Program-made: the position numbers and the translations under genes
Shown here: positions 10,541-22,107 of the stretch, in pieces
Layout: every line of letters starts with the position of its first letter
Position numbering within the stretch: the first letter of the stretch is position 1
Notes under the pieces: generated by a model
The model's input: the letters and a program-made list of their open reading frames with translations, nothing else
What the model was told of the DNA's origin: nothing
Databases searched by the model: none
Assembly (NCBI GenBank): GCA_029448655.1
Contig: JACCLO010000003.1
Location: 62,001 to 126,000, forward strand
DNA length: 64,000 bases
Direction: 5' to 3'
Source of the DNA: Wolfiporia cocos
Lineage: Eukaryota > Basidiomycota > Agaricomycetes > Polyporales > Phaeolaceae

Positions 10541-10768
10541 CTTCGACAACTGGGCATAGCCCCTTACTCTCACCTCTTTGTGTGCGCTCTCTGGCCGGGG
10601 GCCCAGCTCGTCTTGCTTGACTGTGCGCGCTTCAACATGTCGACTCTAGGAGTCCCTCTTTAGGGTACAGCCGACAAGTTCACCGCTGTTGCGGTTGCGC
10701 ACCGCCCTGTAGGGCGCGTTAGGATTCCTCTGTAGTACAGAGTCCCACAAACGTGTAAGTTTGTGTCA

Positions 10769-11536
10769 TAATCTTAGGAATATCTTACCTCCCCTCCGGC
10801 GCCACCTGCGCTGGGGCCGAGGGTTCTCCACCTACATGTCGCCAAGGCAGCATGGCGGGGCAGCCGACGGTAGAAGCGCCGTCGGTCCGTAGTTTTACGA
10901 GCCCCCACGAAATGCTACACCTGGCAAAGCGACCGTAGGGAGTGAGTAATCAAGTCCGCCCCCCGTGAACATTGGGTAGCGGGATCGACTCGCGTAAGCC
11001 GCGTTTGAGGACCCGCCATCCACCCCTGCAAAGGGAATGCGATGCGTGGAGTTCTAGTGCAGCGGAGCCATTATCCCTGGGCGGCAGGGGTTATCGTCAA
11101 GAACCTTTGATCAGTGGGTATGTGAAGGGTCCCGCAAGGGTACCCAACCCCACACCGGCGATCACTAAGGTCAGAAAGCGATCCACCACGACAGACTTCC
11201 GAATACCAACGAGCGAACCACATACCCTGAGGTCGGTGGGCCACGCGTAGCTATGTCGGCGCAAGTCATGAACTTTGACATGTACCAATACGCTCACCGC
11301 TGGCGCGCCTCGCCAACTCACGTCTGGGATGTAAGGAAACAGGGGTGGCGGCTCCCAATGTTCCCTGCAGGCTAGCTCACTTCGCTCCACCACCGGCGGA
11401 CGGACCGTGCTCCTGGATGCTCCCCATCCTCCGCGAAGAAGGAATGGGCCTCGAGTCAAACAAGCAACCAAGGTAGCGAGCGTCGTAGGATTCAAGGTAG
11501 AACGTCAGGGACGACGTTTTTCGAGAGGGGGGGTAA
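10769..11536 (+). other. C1 internal domain: conserved non-coding, with PBS and polypurine tract
   Basis: 768 bp with the self-complementary PBS at 10770-10781 and the polypurine tract GAGAGGGGGGGTAA at 11523-11536. The open frames here (92 aa plus, 132 aa minus) look unlike protein and are not kept in C2 or C3. Several blocks are conserved with C2 (41701-42499) and C3 (45224-46006): CCCTGGGCGGC, GTGGGTATG, and CCCGCAAGGG, which can form a small hairpin. Conservation of sequence without a frame suggests a structured RNA, for example a packaging signal. Confidence 0.75.
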
Positions 11537-12088
11537 TGTCACAAACTTTCGCTATGCAGGTTTGTACTCCCTCGCTATAGGACGCACGCGCGGCGCTAGG
11601 CGTACGCCGTGCCTCTGCGCTGTAGTTACCTCCAGCGTCACTCCCAGTTATTGCAGGTCACCTGGTCGTTAGGTTAGCGCTGTAGGGTAGCGCGCGCCTC
11701 CGGTACTCACACTATGGTCACAGTAGTTGCATGATGCGTCACTTAGCACATGACCCAGTAGATACGGCGCACAGGCCTTCTCTTTAGGGCAGTACTAGTA
11801 GCTCCATCGCTCATGTATATATTACGACGGAATGCGGGCTTACTCCCCATTCCTAAGATTCTTCGACAACTGGGCATAGCCCCTTACTCTCACCTCTTTG
11901 TGTGCGCTCTCTGGCCGGGGGCCCAGCTCGTCTTGCTTGACTGTGCGCGCTTCAACATGTCGACTCTAGGAGTCCCTCTTTAGGGTACAGCCGACAAGTT
12001 CACCGCTGTTGCGGTTGCGCACCGCCCTGTAGGGCGCGTTAGGATTCCTCTGTAGTACAGAGTCCCACAAACGTGTAAGTTTGTGTCA
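11537..12088 (+). repeat. C1 3' LTR
   Basis: 552 bp, TGTCACAAAC...GTTTGTGTCA. It contains the palindrome GGCGTACGCC and the block GGTTAGCGCTGTAGGGTAGC shared by all C-type LTRs. The TSD GAACT follows at 12089-12093. Confidence 0.93.
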
Positions 12089-12767
12089 GAACTCACCACC
12101 GGGCGAATACGATACAGGGACTTGTTGCGCAACCAACCCCCTGGCTACTCGTGATCTTACTGGGCGCATCCCCAGTTGTACTAGTCTATAGGGCTCGTTT
12201 CATCTTTGGCAGATCCAACTCTGCCACCGTTTCATGTTCATCGTTTACTAGCTGACAGATGGCGTTCAACCGCCATCATTCCTATCTATCGTCTCAGATA
12301 TATCACTCCATAACTATCAAACGTTTGGGACTATAGCGTAGATAGTATCAGTGGCATCTGGGACAGACTTGACCCCTGAAACCTAGCGTAGTATAAAAAA
12401 TCGTGTACTTACCGTCGAGGCTCTTCAGCTCGACCTTGTTGTATAAACAAGAAGTCTTATACTTGTTCTCAAACGTAGGAAACTACGCTCAGTATTTCTC
12501 GCTCGAGCAACCGAACGACTAAGTCCTCGAAGTGCACGCTGACTTCTCGGACTTAGGCGAGTCTTATATTCTATTAAGACTCGCACCTGAACAGATTATA
12601 TCCTCTAACGCGTATTGGATATTATACGATCTCCTAGGAACTTCACTTAGGACTTGAAGGCATCTAACGAGCATTTGCCTTGCATACGGCTATACGCCCA
12701 CGTGCAGAAGAACGATCTATATTCGCGACTCGAATATACGAACGGGTATTCGACCCGTAACAGGGCA

Positions 12768-13494
12768 GGGTTCCTCGCAAAACGCTTCCACTCTTCTGCT
12801 TGACCGCTAGAGCATTATATTCAGCGCAATCAGTGGGAATATGGCATGGTGAGGAACACAATGTGTCAAACCGCCGTGAAATATCGATAGGATGAGCTTC
12901 ATATCACTCAGATACAGCTTTGAGAACTCACATCATGTCAGACCGGGTATGGAACGATTGACTTGCGCTTGCCCTCAGTGAACCTCTGCACGCCCAGGCT
13001 ATATACTCTTCATGGCTACGGGCATTCAGCTTGTAGTAGTTGTCACGGCGCAATGTGGCTCTCGTGTACCGAGCTAGCGTCGAGCGCAGGGGGGTGCTGA
13101 GCACTGGTGCGGCATCAGGGAGCACACAAACCACGCAGAGACAGTCGCGATACCGATATGGCAGGGGGTGTGAGACCAGCAACAATGACTGAGAGCCGAG
13201 AGTGGAGCATACTAGAGAGGGGATTTGACACAAGCAACACTTCAAGCAACTACTCAGGGGAATAGAACTCGCACAAAGGCATATTCCTGATCTGAGACTA
13301 CTCAAGGTGTATAAGGCCAAGACGAGTCTGGGGTGCTACCCTGCTCGTCGGCCAGTATATATGCTGTTCTACTGTTTGTACATGTTTGGCTACTGTGCAA
13401 TTATTACGTAAGCTGATAGTCCGAGATATTGTAGGTAACCCTATAATGGGAGTAGGTACACGGCACAGAGTGTCCGGGGGTCTGGTAACACGTG
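12768..13494 (+). other. Unassigned spacer between B3 and LTR D
   Basis: 727 bp with no repeat shared with the rest of the window, and no protein-like frame. A 130-aa minus-strand frame (12928-13320) is Ser/Leu/Arg-rich and unconvincing. It may be old host sequence or a decayed element. Confidence 0.4.
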
Positions 13495-14090
13495 TGTCAC
13501 AACATTTTCGTGATTCACTTTCTTTACGCTTATACCGGGAGTCGAACCCTCGACTCCTGGGTATACCAACATGTGACTTACTTCTTTAGTGCACATGACT
13601 TACATAGTGGCTGGCGCGCGGCTACGCTTACTTACATCATCGGTTACATAAGCGTTCTAGGTCTTGACTAGTAGGCGCGCGCGCACAGGCCGCGTTGCTT
13701 TAGGGCAAGGGTATCTACTTAGGTTACAGCGCTTGATGATGTATATAAAGCTTAGGGTCTGAGGCATCTTACCTCAGACCTTTTATTCTCGACCATGCCT
13801 TAGGGCACTTAACTCGTTACCTCCTGCTGCGCTCCTTCAACATGAATACTCGCTTGACTGTTGGTACTACCTCGACAACGTCTTTGGCTCGTAGCACCAT
13901 CGACTACGTCTAGGGGACGGTCTTGTTAGTAGGGAGTTAGCATTGGGGGGGTGACCCAAGAGTTTTGGGTCAACGTGATAGGGTGATCGGGGTCTTTGCA
14001 CGTGACTGCTTAGGCGCACGCTTAGATAAGATAAGGGTTTAGGCTCTAGTCACTAGTCGCTGGCTAGGCGAAAGAAATCGGCTTGTGACA
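13495..14090. repeat. LTR D (596 bp), orientation conflicting
   Basis: Bounded by TGTCACAAC and CTTGTGACA. On the plus strand it has the layout of the other LTRs: TATATAAAG near 13742, then the perfect inverted repeat GGTCTGAGG/CCTCAGACC (13756-13780). That argues for plus orientation. Yet the minus-strand element J on its right ends in a polypurine-like tract directly against it, as if this were the minus-oriented 3' LTR of J. The flanking 5-mers differ (ACGTG and GTACC), so there is no TSD. A hairpin GGAGTCGA-ACCC-TCGACTCC lies at 13538-13557. Confidence 0.7.
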
Positions 14091-14106
14091 GTACCCCCTC
14101 TTCTAG
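14091..14106 (-). other. Polypurine-like tract of element J
   Basis: On the minus strand this reads AGAAGAGGGGGTAC directly before TGTCACAAG. It begins right after the J pol stop codon, which is where a gypsy polypurine tract belongs. Confidence 0.55.
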
Positions 14107-15746
14107 CTACGTGTCCCCATGCCCAGCAATCATTTTGGTCATGTGTGGGTTGGTTTGACATGGGTGGTCAACATCGTGTTTCTGGCATATATGTGGATTG
14201 TGCATTTTTAGGGTGTATTGTACGGGGTAGATCCAGCCCGGGTTCTTAGGGATAGTGGATTCTATGCATTGTCCTACTTGAATGTCGTACTTGATAACAC
14301 GAGTTGTCGGGTCACAGAACCATAAGTTCCTGGCATTGAGTTGCTTTGGATAGATGTAGAATGGTATTTTTCCTTCCCTTAGCAGTGTTTCATCGATGTC
14401 ATCGTGGATAATGAACTCATTTGGTGTTTGTCTGAGCCTCCAGTCCAGGAACTTTGACACAGACTTAACTCTGTGTCCAACCCAACCGCTGGTCTTGTCT
14501 CTAAGGGACCTAGCGTCGTCTATAGGGGGAGCCGCAACACTAAGGGGGGCGACTACCAGACTAGCAGGTATAAGATGGAGGAGAGTCGCGTGGGCAGACA
14601 AGGAAGAGTTATGAAAGAGGGCACACGCACCCAACTGACATTAATAGGTCTGAGGTTGTAAGACCTCAGACAAGCTATTATATACATGACGGAACCGCTA
14701 CGCTATGACTGACGGGCATACCCTAAAGTGGGGTGGTCTGTGCGCAATGTAGGTATGGTGTCATGTGAGGGGCTGACTAAGTAAGGGGGCGGTGCCAAGG
14801 CGCCACTACTATCAGTCAATGATCTAATCTAATCTATCTACCGGTCACGTGCCATCAGGCAGGGGAGGGCATAGTGACGAAGAGGTTAGAGAGCCTAAGG
14901 GGAGGTGTAGAGACGTGGGATCGAGCCGGGACCCCCACTATATGTCAGCAGAGGAAACTGCGATAAACTTTCTGTTGAGTTGTTCCCACTCGGGGTCCCA
15001 TTCAGTGTGTCTGTTTCTCCACTGATGGCCCAGAGCGGCAGGTCTATCCTCAAAGAATTTGGTGACTAGTTCCTGCCATGGAGTCAGTCCGCGTTTCCTT
15101 TCCCATGTTGTAGTCCCGTCAGACCATTCGACTTCTAGCTCGACTCGCCCTCGGTCTTCCCTGGATGCGAGGATCCTGAGAGGCCTGCGAGCATCATTGC
15201 TTTCCATCCGTTCATTATGGTTCTGATTGGTGAAAGCCGGAGCATGATACGGGAGTAGTAGGACCTCGTTAAATACAGCGTATATGCCACGCATGTCTGC
15301 AGGCAGGTCCAGTTCATATGCTCCATGTCCGACTTTCTTTGTGACCTTGTACGGGCTGTGCCATTTTGAATCGAGTTTTTTCATAGGGTTTCCCATGTTA
15401 ATGTTTCGCCCATCGACCCAAACCATGTCTCCCTCATTGTATGTGTGAGGGTTGGTTCGTTTCCGGTCGTAGTACTCTTTCGTACAAAGTTTGGCTTTCT
15501 CGAGATTCTTTGAAGCGGTTTGGCTGACCTCGTGCATGTGCTCAACCCAATCCTTGGCAGTTCCCACCCCCCCTTCCAGCTCCAGTGCCTCCACTCCTGT
15601 AAATGGGTGGTATCCGTGAGTAAGGTAAAAGGGGCTATAGCCCGTGCTACTATGTACGTGACATTTGTAGGCAAAGCTAGCTAGCGGGAGTAAGTCCGGC
15701 CAGTTGGTATGCATGTCATTAATAAATAATCGTAGGTACACCTCTA
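14107..15746 (-). pseudogene. pol: 3' fragment of gypsy pol, element J, split by LTR K
   Basis: The first piece, 15746-14948, encodes the C-terminal half of an integrase: it starts inside the catalytic core (IEVYLRLFINDMHTNWPDLL), with the substrate-face segment STGYSPFYLTHGYHPF, a C-terminal GPY/F-like barrel (WHSPYKVTKKVGHGAYELDL) and a chromodomain-like segment (VELEVEWSDGTTTWE). The second piece, 14454-14107, gives a tail (KFLDWRLRQTPNEFIIHDD) ending next to the polypurine tract. Protease, RT and RNase H are missing: the upstream end stops at the A2 LTR. J is a different lineage from A, B and G. Confidence 0.75.
14455..14947 (-). repeat. LTR K, solo-like, inside J pol
   Basis: About 493 bp. 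On the minus strand it runs from TGACATATAG to GTCTGTGTCA, with TATATAA and then the inverted repeat GTCTGAGG/CCTCAGAC, the LTR layout seen elsewhere here. The J coding piece stops on each side of it. I find no matching 5-bp TSD (AACTT against GCAGA), so the boundaries or history are uncertain. Confidence 0.55.
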
Positions 15747-16365
15747 TAACACAAGATAACACTTACTTGTAATGATCTTGAGATTGCTGGTTAGGCAAGA
15801 GATATAAGCAGTTGTTAAGCAGGATACGTTGAGTGGTTAACTCGTAGTATGAATGCAATGAATAGAACTGAGGCAATAGCGCTCAGCAAGGCTAGTATAT
15901 ATACATGATAAATAAGACCCCAACAGTCCTATTAGATAATACTAATGTCCGTATTTGTATGTACAAGTCCCCAGGTACCTAAGTACTGAGTAATACGCGA
16001 TAAATACATATGCCGATCAAAACCGGGATATAGAAAGGCGGCATAGGCCGCACGAATAGTGTTTTGCGCTCTTGTCATTACAAAGACGGGGCGTGACCAA
16101 AGCCCGGTCCGCTGACGTTTATAGGCTGACTGCTTCCGGACGGAACGTCCGATTGGCTAGAACTAGACATGTGACTGATGGTAACTATTAGTGATAAGAT
16201 AAGACCGTCGCTACGGGAGATAACGCGGCCATCATTCGGCACGTATGTAACCATTTACTTATGAATCAGATAAGCTAGTTATTGGTCTAGAAAGTCGTAG
16301 ATAATTTGTAGAATTGCCGGAAAAATAGTAAGAAATATGGGGAAACTAGGAGAATTCTTGTGACA
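15747..16365 (-). repeat. A2 3' LTR
   Basis: 619 bp, reverse complement of the A1 LTR with scattered substitutions. The polypurine tract follows at 16366-16379 (TTACCCCCCCTT on the plus strand). Confidence 0.93.
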
Positions 16366-16995
16366 TTACCCCCCCTTAGATTTCAACGACCCCGTTGAGA
16401 GTAGAAGTTGTGCTAGAGCCCATTGAAGGGTTAGGCTTTACGATTTTTCTACTTTTATCGTCCCGTCGATCCAAAACCTTGTGTACCGCGCGTGGTTGGC
16501 TTGTTGAACTGCTCGTTGCCCACTTCCATGTAGGTGAGGTCGAATTTCTTTTTCAAACTTCTCCTTTGTCATGGATTCCTGTATTCCGGGCATGATTGCT
16601 ACTTCGCAGATTAGCTGCGCAATTCTGTCGCCTTTCTTTACTTGGTACGGGTCTCCGGTGAGGTTCATCAACACGACAAAGACTTCTCCGCGGTAGTCAT
16701 GGTCTATTACACCTGCAAGGACGTCGATGCCATTTTTCGCAAGTCCAGACCTTGGCGCTATCCAACCGTATGTTCCATATGGAACTTTGATGCGAATATC
16801 TGTGGGGACCGAAGCGGATTTCCATGAATTAATCAGGATATCCTGTGCGGCATACAGGTTGTAGCCGATTGCATCGGTTGTTCCCCTGGTCGGTAGTTTG
16901 CCATTGACTCCTACTTCGATTTCCAAGTCTTCGTTGAACTCAACGTCTGAATGTACCCATTGTCCTGTAAAGGGGTCGCGCTTGTAGTACACTTT

Positions 16996-17567
16996 TGTCA
17001 CGGATATGCCCAGGGGGCTACTGTACGTCCCTCACTATTGGCTGTATGGGCGGCGCTAGGCGTACGCCGCTCCGCTACTCCTTAGTTACCTCCACGTCGC
17101 ACTCAGAGTATATAGATCACCTGACTGTTAGGTTAGCGCTGTAGGGTAGCGCGCGCCTCAGGTATCACACGTTATGGTCACACTAGTTACATGCATCACT
17201 GTAGTTACATATATCATGTGCTCTCTTAGTTACGGCGCACAGGCCATCACTTTAGGGCAGCCATTACTGGCCAGCTACACATGTATAAGTACGGCGGATG
17301 AGGACTTACATCCTCATCCTTGAGATTCTCGTCAATGCACTATTGTGCCTCTCTTACTACTTCCCTGTGTGCGCTCTGGCCCGAGGGCCCCTCTTGTCTT
17401 GCTTGACTGTGTGGTGCCTCACTATGTCGCCTCTAGGAGTCCTTAGGTTGTCGTGGGCCTTTGGTACAGCTGACGAGGTCACCGCTGGCGCGACGTCGCA
17501 CACGTCTTGTAGGGCGTTAGGGAGTCCCCCTGATGCCAGGGTCGCACAGACGAGTAAGTCTGTGACA
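16996..17567 (+). repeat. Solo LTR C4 in A2
   Basis: 572 bp, TGTCACGGAT...GTCTGTGACA, with TSD ACTTT at 16991-16995 and 17568-17572. It has the C-type block GGTTAGCGCTGTAGGGTAGC and a perfect inverted repeat GATGAGGA/TCCTCATC (17297-17318) after the TATA box, followed by a predicted primer ATCCTTGAGATT. Confidence 0.92.
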
Positions 17568-17850
17568 ACTTTCGGTTGTGTTGGGTCGACATCGTCTCGA
17601 TATTGGGGCCAGTCATTGGGCCAGACACATGTGTCCGAATCCCAATCCGGCGAGTCAGGGTCAAAGACGGCTATTGTCTGCCTTGTTCCGCCGGGTCTAG
17701 TTGATCGGCAAAGGGGTTGATTCGGGTTGGTACTAAGGGCTGAATATTTTGCCTTGTACTCGTCCAGTATCTCCTTAGCGTTAGCCAAATGTTCCTCGAT
17801 TTCCCACGTGTCTTCCGCAGGTCCGGTGCCTTTCCAATGGATAAGGTATT

Positions 17851-18943
17851 TGACACAGATGGCTCTGTGGGACTCACCAAGCCAGTATCCTGCAATGAAC
17901 TAGGCGACTTAGTGAGGAAGAGGTTATCAGACGCAATAGGAGGTAGGAGGTTCTTCTACGGCGTACGCCGAGAAGAATAGAACTAGAATTATAGGCCGTC
18001 AAGGCCCTACTTATATACACGAATATAACGGGTCATGTGCTACTGTATAGTGCATGCCCAATAAGGAGTGTGGGCTTGGTTGCCATAAGGGCGACCAAGT
18101 GATACGACTACTCTACAAAGGCCGTGACCCGCTGGTAATGGCCGAGCCAATGGTAAAGAGAGAGCGTGTGGTCACATCGTTAGATGGACATGTGAATACG
18201 GGCGCAGCCAGGGTATAAGGGATGCCGGTTGCCGGATACCGTGAGGTATAATGGCGATTGGCCGGTCATCGTGTGCTGACCAAGGCGGAACACCGAGGTC
18301 GTAATGCTATTGGGCCAGCAGGCACCGTAGCATGTGATATGTCCGGACCGGATGGTTACCGGAACATATGGTGGTCTTAGCCGTGAGGCGAGGACCGGTT
18401 TTTGGGCAACGCCGTGATGGCAGAAGCCCGGGACTTGGAGAACGCCGAGTCCGTGGGATGGCCGAGAAGGCCGAGCCTATAGCGATATTGCCTTGGTGCT
18501 AATATAGGGCTATTTGGCCGTGTTGCCATTATTATGCGAAGGCGTGGCGCGCCTGAGGTGCCATTGTGATCAAGGATCTTATGGCGGTGGGAAGCCGGGA
18601 AGGCTGACCCAATAGTACAAGGCCACGAGGCACTGTTTGTACATGTGGACATTATTATGCGAGCGTGCCGCGCTCGGCCTATCATTATGATCTAGGATCT
18701 ATGACGTGGCTGGTCTTGCTCTGACGGGCGAGACCTGTATGACGTAGCTGTAACTATGCTATTGGACCGGAAGGTGCCGTAGCGTTATGTAAGCTGGTCA
18801 TGTGGTGATAAGCCCAGTTAAGAGCTTGTCGTGGTGGCAATGGGAGTTAACCCGTTAGATAACTTGTAGTTGGACGTATAAATCCCAGGTAAATTGCTAT
18901 AATCATAGGAAAAATGCTGTAAGCCCCAGATAAATCTGTGACA
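17851..18943 (-). repeat. Solo LTR F1 in A2
   Basis: 1093 bp, with TSD GTATT at 17846-17850 and 18944-18948. Minus orientation (TATA box reads on the minus strand). It splits the chromodomain of A2 pol. The F LTR contains the palindrome CGGCGTACGCCG. Confidence 0.92.
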
Positions 18944-21015
18944 GTATTCCCACTGGCTGCGTCAGTTACGATGGTCGAGAATGGCTTCCACTTCCCATTC
19001 TTCCGGGTCTTCCATTTCCGATGGCTTGTCAGCCGCAGGGGAATGACTTTTCTGACCTTCAATGGTTGATTCCTTGTACATGACCAGTTTCGAAGCATGG
19101 AACACAGGGTGGTAAGCCCTATATTGCGCGTCCATGTACACCTTGAACGTTACCGGTCCCAATTTTTCCGTGATTTGGAATGGGCCGATGTAGCGAGGGG
19201 CTAGACTTCTTTCTGTGTCTTGCCAACTTCGCACGTCTACGAGTACTTTGTCGCCCACTTTGAAGGGGACAACTTGCTTCTTTTGGTCATAGTACCAGGA
19301 CCATCTTTCAGCTGCAATCTCCATTGCCGCCTTAGCTTTCTCTTGTGCAGAGAACCGTGTGTTCGCAATTTCTATCAAGTCCTTGTTTCGACTTGGTTCG
19401 AAACTGCTGGGTCCTGCGATAGGATGACGACCTAATTCTACCAGGAATGGAGATTCCCGCTGGGTGCATTATTGTACGCAAATTCCGCTGTTGGCAGGAA
19501 CTCCGACCAGTTATCTTTTTGGTACGTGTTTATATAGCACCATAGATACTGTTCGAGTATTTGGTTTACTCGTTTGATTTGTCCATCTGCCTGCGGATGG
19601 TACGCAATGGTCATCGACCTTTGAATTCCCAGCAGGGTACACCATTTACCAAATAGTTTTGAGGCGAATTGTGTCCCTCTGTCCGATACTATCTGTTTCG
19701 GCAGCCCATGTAAGGGGTATACCTTTTGATAGAGTATCGTAGCTAGGTCTTTTGTTGAGAAGGTATTTTCTATTGGGAAAAACCTTGCTTTTTTGGTCAA
19801 TCGGTCCACTACGACCATGATCGCGTCATGCATTCCCGATGGGGGTAGCTGGGTAATCAGGTCTATTGTCACCACTTCCCAAGGGCCTGACGGCACCGGT
19901 AAGGGTTGCAGGGGGCCGTACAGCTTCTGCGGGTGGTTCTTCATACGTTGGCATGTGTCACATCCGTCTACGTATTTTTTGACGTAAACGAACATTCCGG
20001 GCCACCAATAGTTGCGGCTTAGCAATTCGTACGTTTTATAGCGTCCGAAATGCCCAGCTGACTTGTGATCGTGATGATACTCGACCACTTGCCATCTGAT
20101 ATCCGCTGGTGTAGCTGGAACGTAGACTTTGCCTCTTCGGAGGAGTAACCCTCCTTCGTAGTTCCATTCTGATAGGTCTTTTTTGAATTCACGAGGGCCG
20201 GATGAGAGCAGCTCCTTGTAGTCCTTTGTGACCTTGTTGTCTAGCAACGCTTTGCGAATCTCTCGGAGTATCAATTCATCTTCCGATTGTGGGGTAGCAT
20301 GGGAGGTATCAAGAGCCATTGCCATGCCACTCAGGTTTCAGGAGAACCTGGTCGCGATTATCAAGATCCACCCCTCCTCATGGTCTGGCCGCCTGGACAG
20401 AGGATCTGCGGTTAGCATTGTTTTGCCAGGTTTGTGCTTCATTTGGAAGTTGAAGCGTGAGAGGTACAGTGCCCAACGGGCTTGTCGTCTCGTCAGTTTT
20501 TGCGCCGTTTTGAAGTAGGGCAGGTTTAGGTGATCCGACCATATCTCGAATTTTTGAGGGTGTCCCTCTAGGTAGTGTCACCACTCCTCTAGAGCCCTGA
20601 TAACAGCCAACATTGCCTTGTTGTAGATCTCGTAGTTCCTTTCCGGGGCACTTAGCGATTTGCTATAGTACGCCACGGGGTGGAATTTTTTATCCGTAGG
20701 ATCTAACTGAGATAGTACTGCTCCGGTAGCGAAGTCTGATGCATCTGTTTCTACGCGGAAAGGCTGATCGTGCAACGGAATTCGAAGCACGGGCGCTTTG
20801 GTAAATGCTTCCTTTAGGGTTTGGAAAGCATTTTCCTGCTCGGTGTCCCAATGCCAAGCTTCTGACTTTTTGGTCAGCGTGGTGAGTGGTTTGGCTATTT
20901 TTGAGAAACTTTCTATGAATCGCCTGTAGAAATTGGCAAATCCAAGGAAGGCTTGAACCTCTTTGACCTTAGTAGGTCTAGGCCAGTCCTGAACTCCGGC
21001 ATACTTCTTCGGATC

Positions 21016-22107
21016 TGTCACAGATTTATCTGGGGCTTACAGCATTTTTCCTATGATTATAGCAATTTACCTGGGATTTATACGTCTAACTACCAGTTAT
21101 CTACGGGTTAACCCCCATTGCCATCACGACAAGCTCTTAACTGGGCTTATCAACCACATGACCAGCTTACGTAACACTATGGTACAACCACGTCCAATAG
21201 CAACACTACCGCTACGTCATACAGGTCTCGCCCGTCAGAGCAAGACCAGCCACGTCATAGATCTTAGATCAGATAGGCCAAGCGCGGCACGCTCGCATAA
21301 TAATGTCCACACATACAAACATCGCCTCATGGCAATGTTCTATTGGGTCGGCCTTCCCGGCTTCCCACTGCCATAAGATCCTTGATCACAATGGCACCTC
21401 AGGCGCACCACGCCTTCGCATAATAATGGCAACACGGCCAAAGAGCACTATATTAACATCAAGGCAATATCGCTATAGGCTACGGCCTCCTCGGCCATCC
21501 CACGGACTCGGCGTTCTCCAAGTCCCGGGCTTCTGCCATCACGGCGTTGCCCAAACACCGGTCCTCGCCTCACGGCTAAGACCACCATATGTTCCAGTAA
21601 CCATCCGGTCCGGACATATCACATGCTACGGTGCCTGCTGGCCCAATAGCATTACGACCTCAGCGTCTCGCCTTGGTCATCCTACGAAGACCGGCCAATC
21701 GCCATTATACCGCAAGGTATCCAGCAACCGGCTTCCCCATATACCCAGGCAGTGCCCGCGTTCATATGATAAACAATACAAATCCCTCTCCTACGATTGG
21801 TGCGGCCATTAGGGCCCATCACGGCCATTGTAGTTAGAGTCCATAAAACATCAGATAAGATAGCGCTTCGCCTCTTGGCAAAGCCACATAACCCGGAATG
21901 GTAGTACTAGCTAGTAGCACGTGCCATCCACATAAACATGTATATAAGTAGGGGCTTGACGCCCTTTAACTTTAGTTCTATTCTTCTCGGCGTACGCCGT
22001 AGAAGAACCTCCTACCTCCTATTGCGTCTGATAACCTCTTCCTCACTAAGTCGCCTAGTTCATTGCAGGATACTGGCTTGGTGAGTCCCACAGAGCCGTC
22101 TGTGTCA
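21016..22107 (+). repeat. Solo LTR F2 in A2
   Basis: 1092 bp, TGTCACAGATTTATC...GTCTGTGTCA, with TSD GGATC at 21011-21015 and 22108-22112. TATATAAGT lies near 21943, followed about 33 nt later by AGTTCTATTCTT, the predicted F self-primer. No F internal region occurs in the window. Confidence 0.92.

Larger units (their letters stand above)
559..12088 (+). mobile_element. Non-autonomous LTR retrotransposon C1 (TRIM-like)
   Basis: The 5' LTR is 559-745 plus 10404-10768 and the 3' LTR is 11537-12088. Both are 552 bp and look identical by eye. The internal part is only 768 bp (10769-11536). TSD GAACT occurs at 554-558 and 12089-12093. Net size without the nested A1 is 1872 bp, with no gag or pol. 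It has a PBS-like site, a G-rich polypurine tract and a TATA box, so it has everything needed in cis to be copied by another element's proteins. Identical LTRs suggest recent movement. It is inserted in solo LTR B3 and carries A1 inside its 5' LTR. Confidence 0.9.
520..12762 (+). repeat. Solo LTR of family B (B3), split by C1
   Basis: The LTR lies in two pieces, 520-558 and 12094-12762, which together give about 708 bp, the length of the B LTR elsewhere. It starts TGTTACGG and ends CCCGTAACA. The 5-bp TSD GGGCA is present on both sides (515-519 and 12763-12767), so the LTR-LTR recombinant is complete. Element C1, with its own TSD, sits between the pieces. This is the oldest layer of the three-level nest at the left end of the window. 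Confidence 0.92.

Noticed and set aside
10972..11495. Frames of 92 aa (+) and 132 aa (-) in C1 as genes
   Set aside because: Not conserved as frames in C2 or C3, and protein-unlike composition.
14455..14634. N-terminal part of a 175-aa minus-strand frame next to J
   Set aside because: It is translation of LTR K read through into the real J tail; the first third comes from the LTR.
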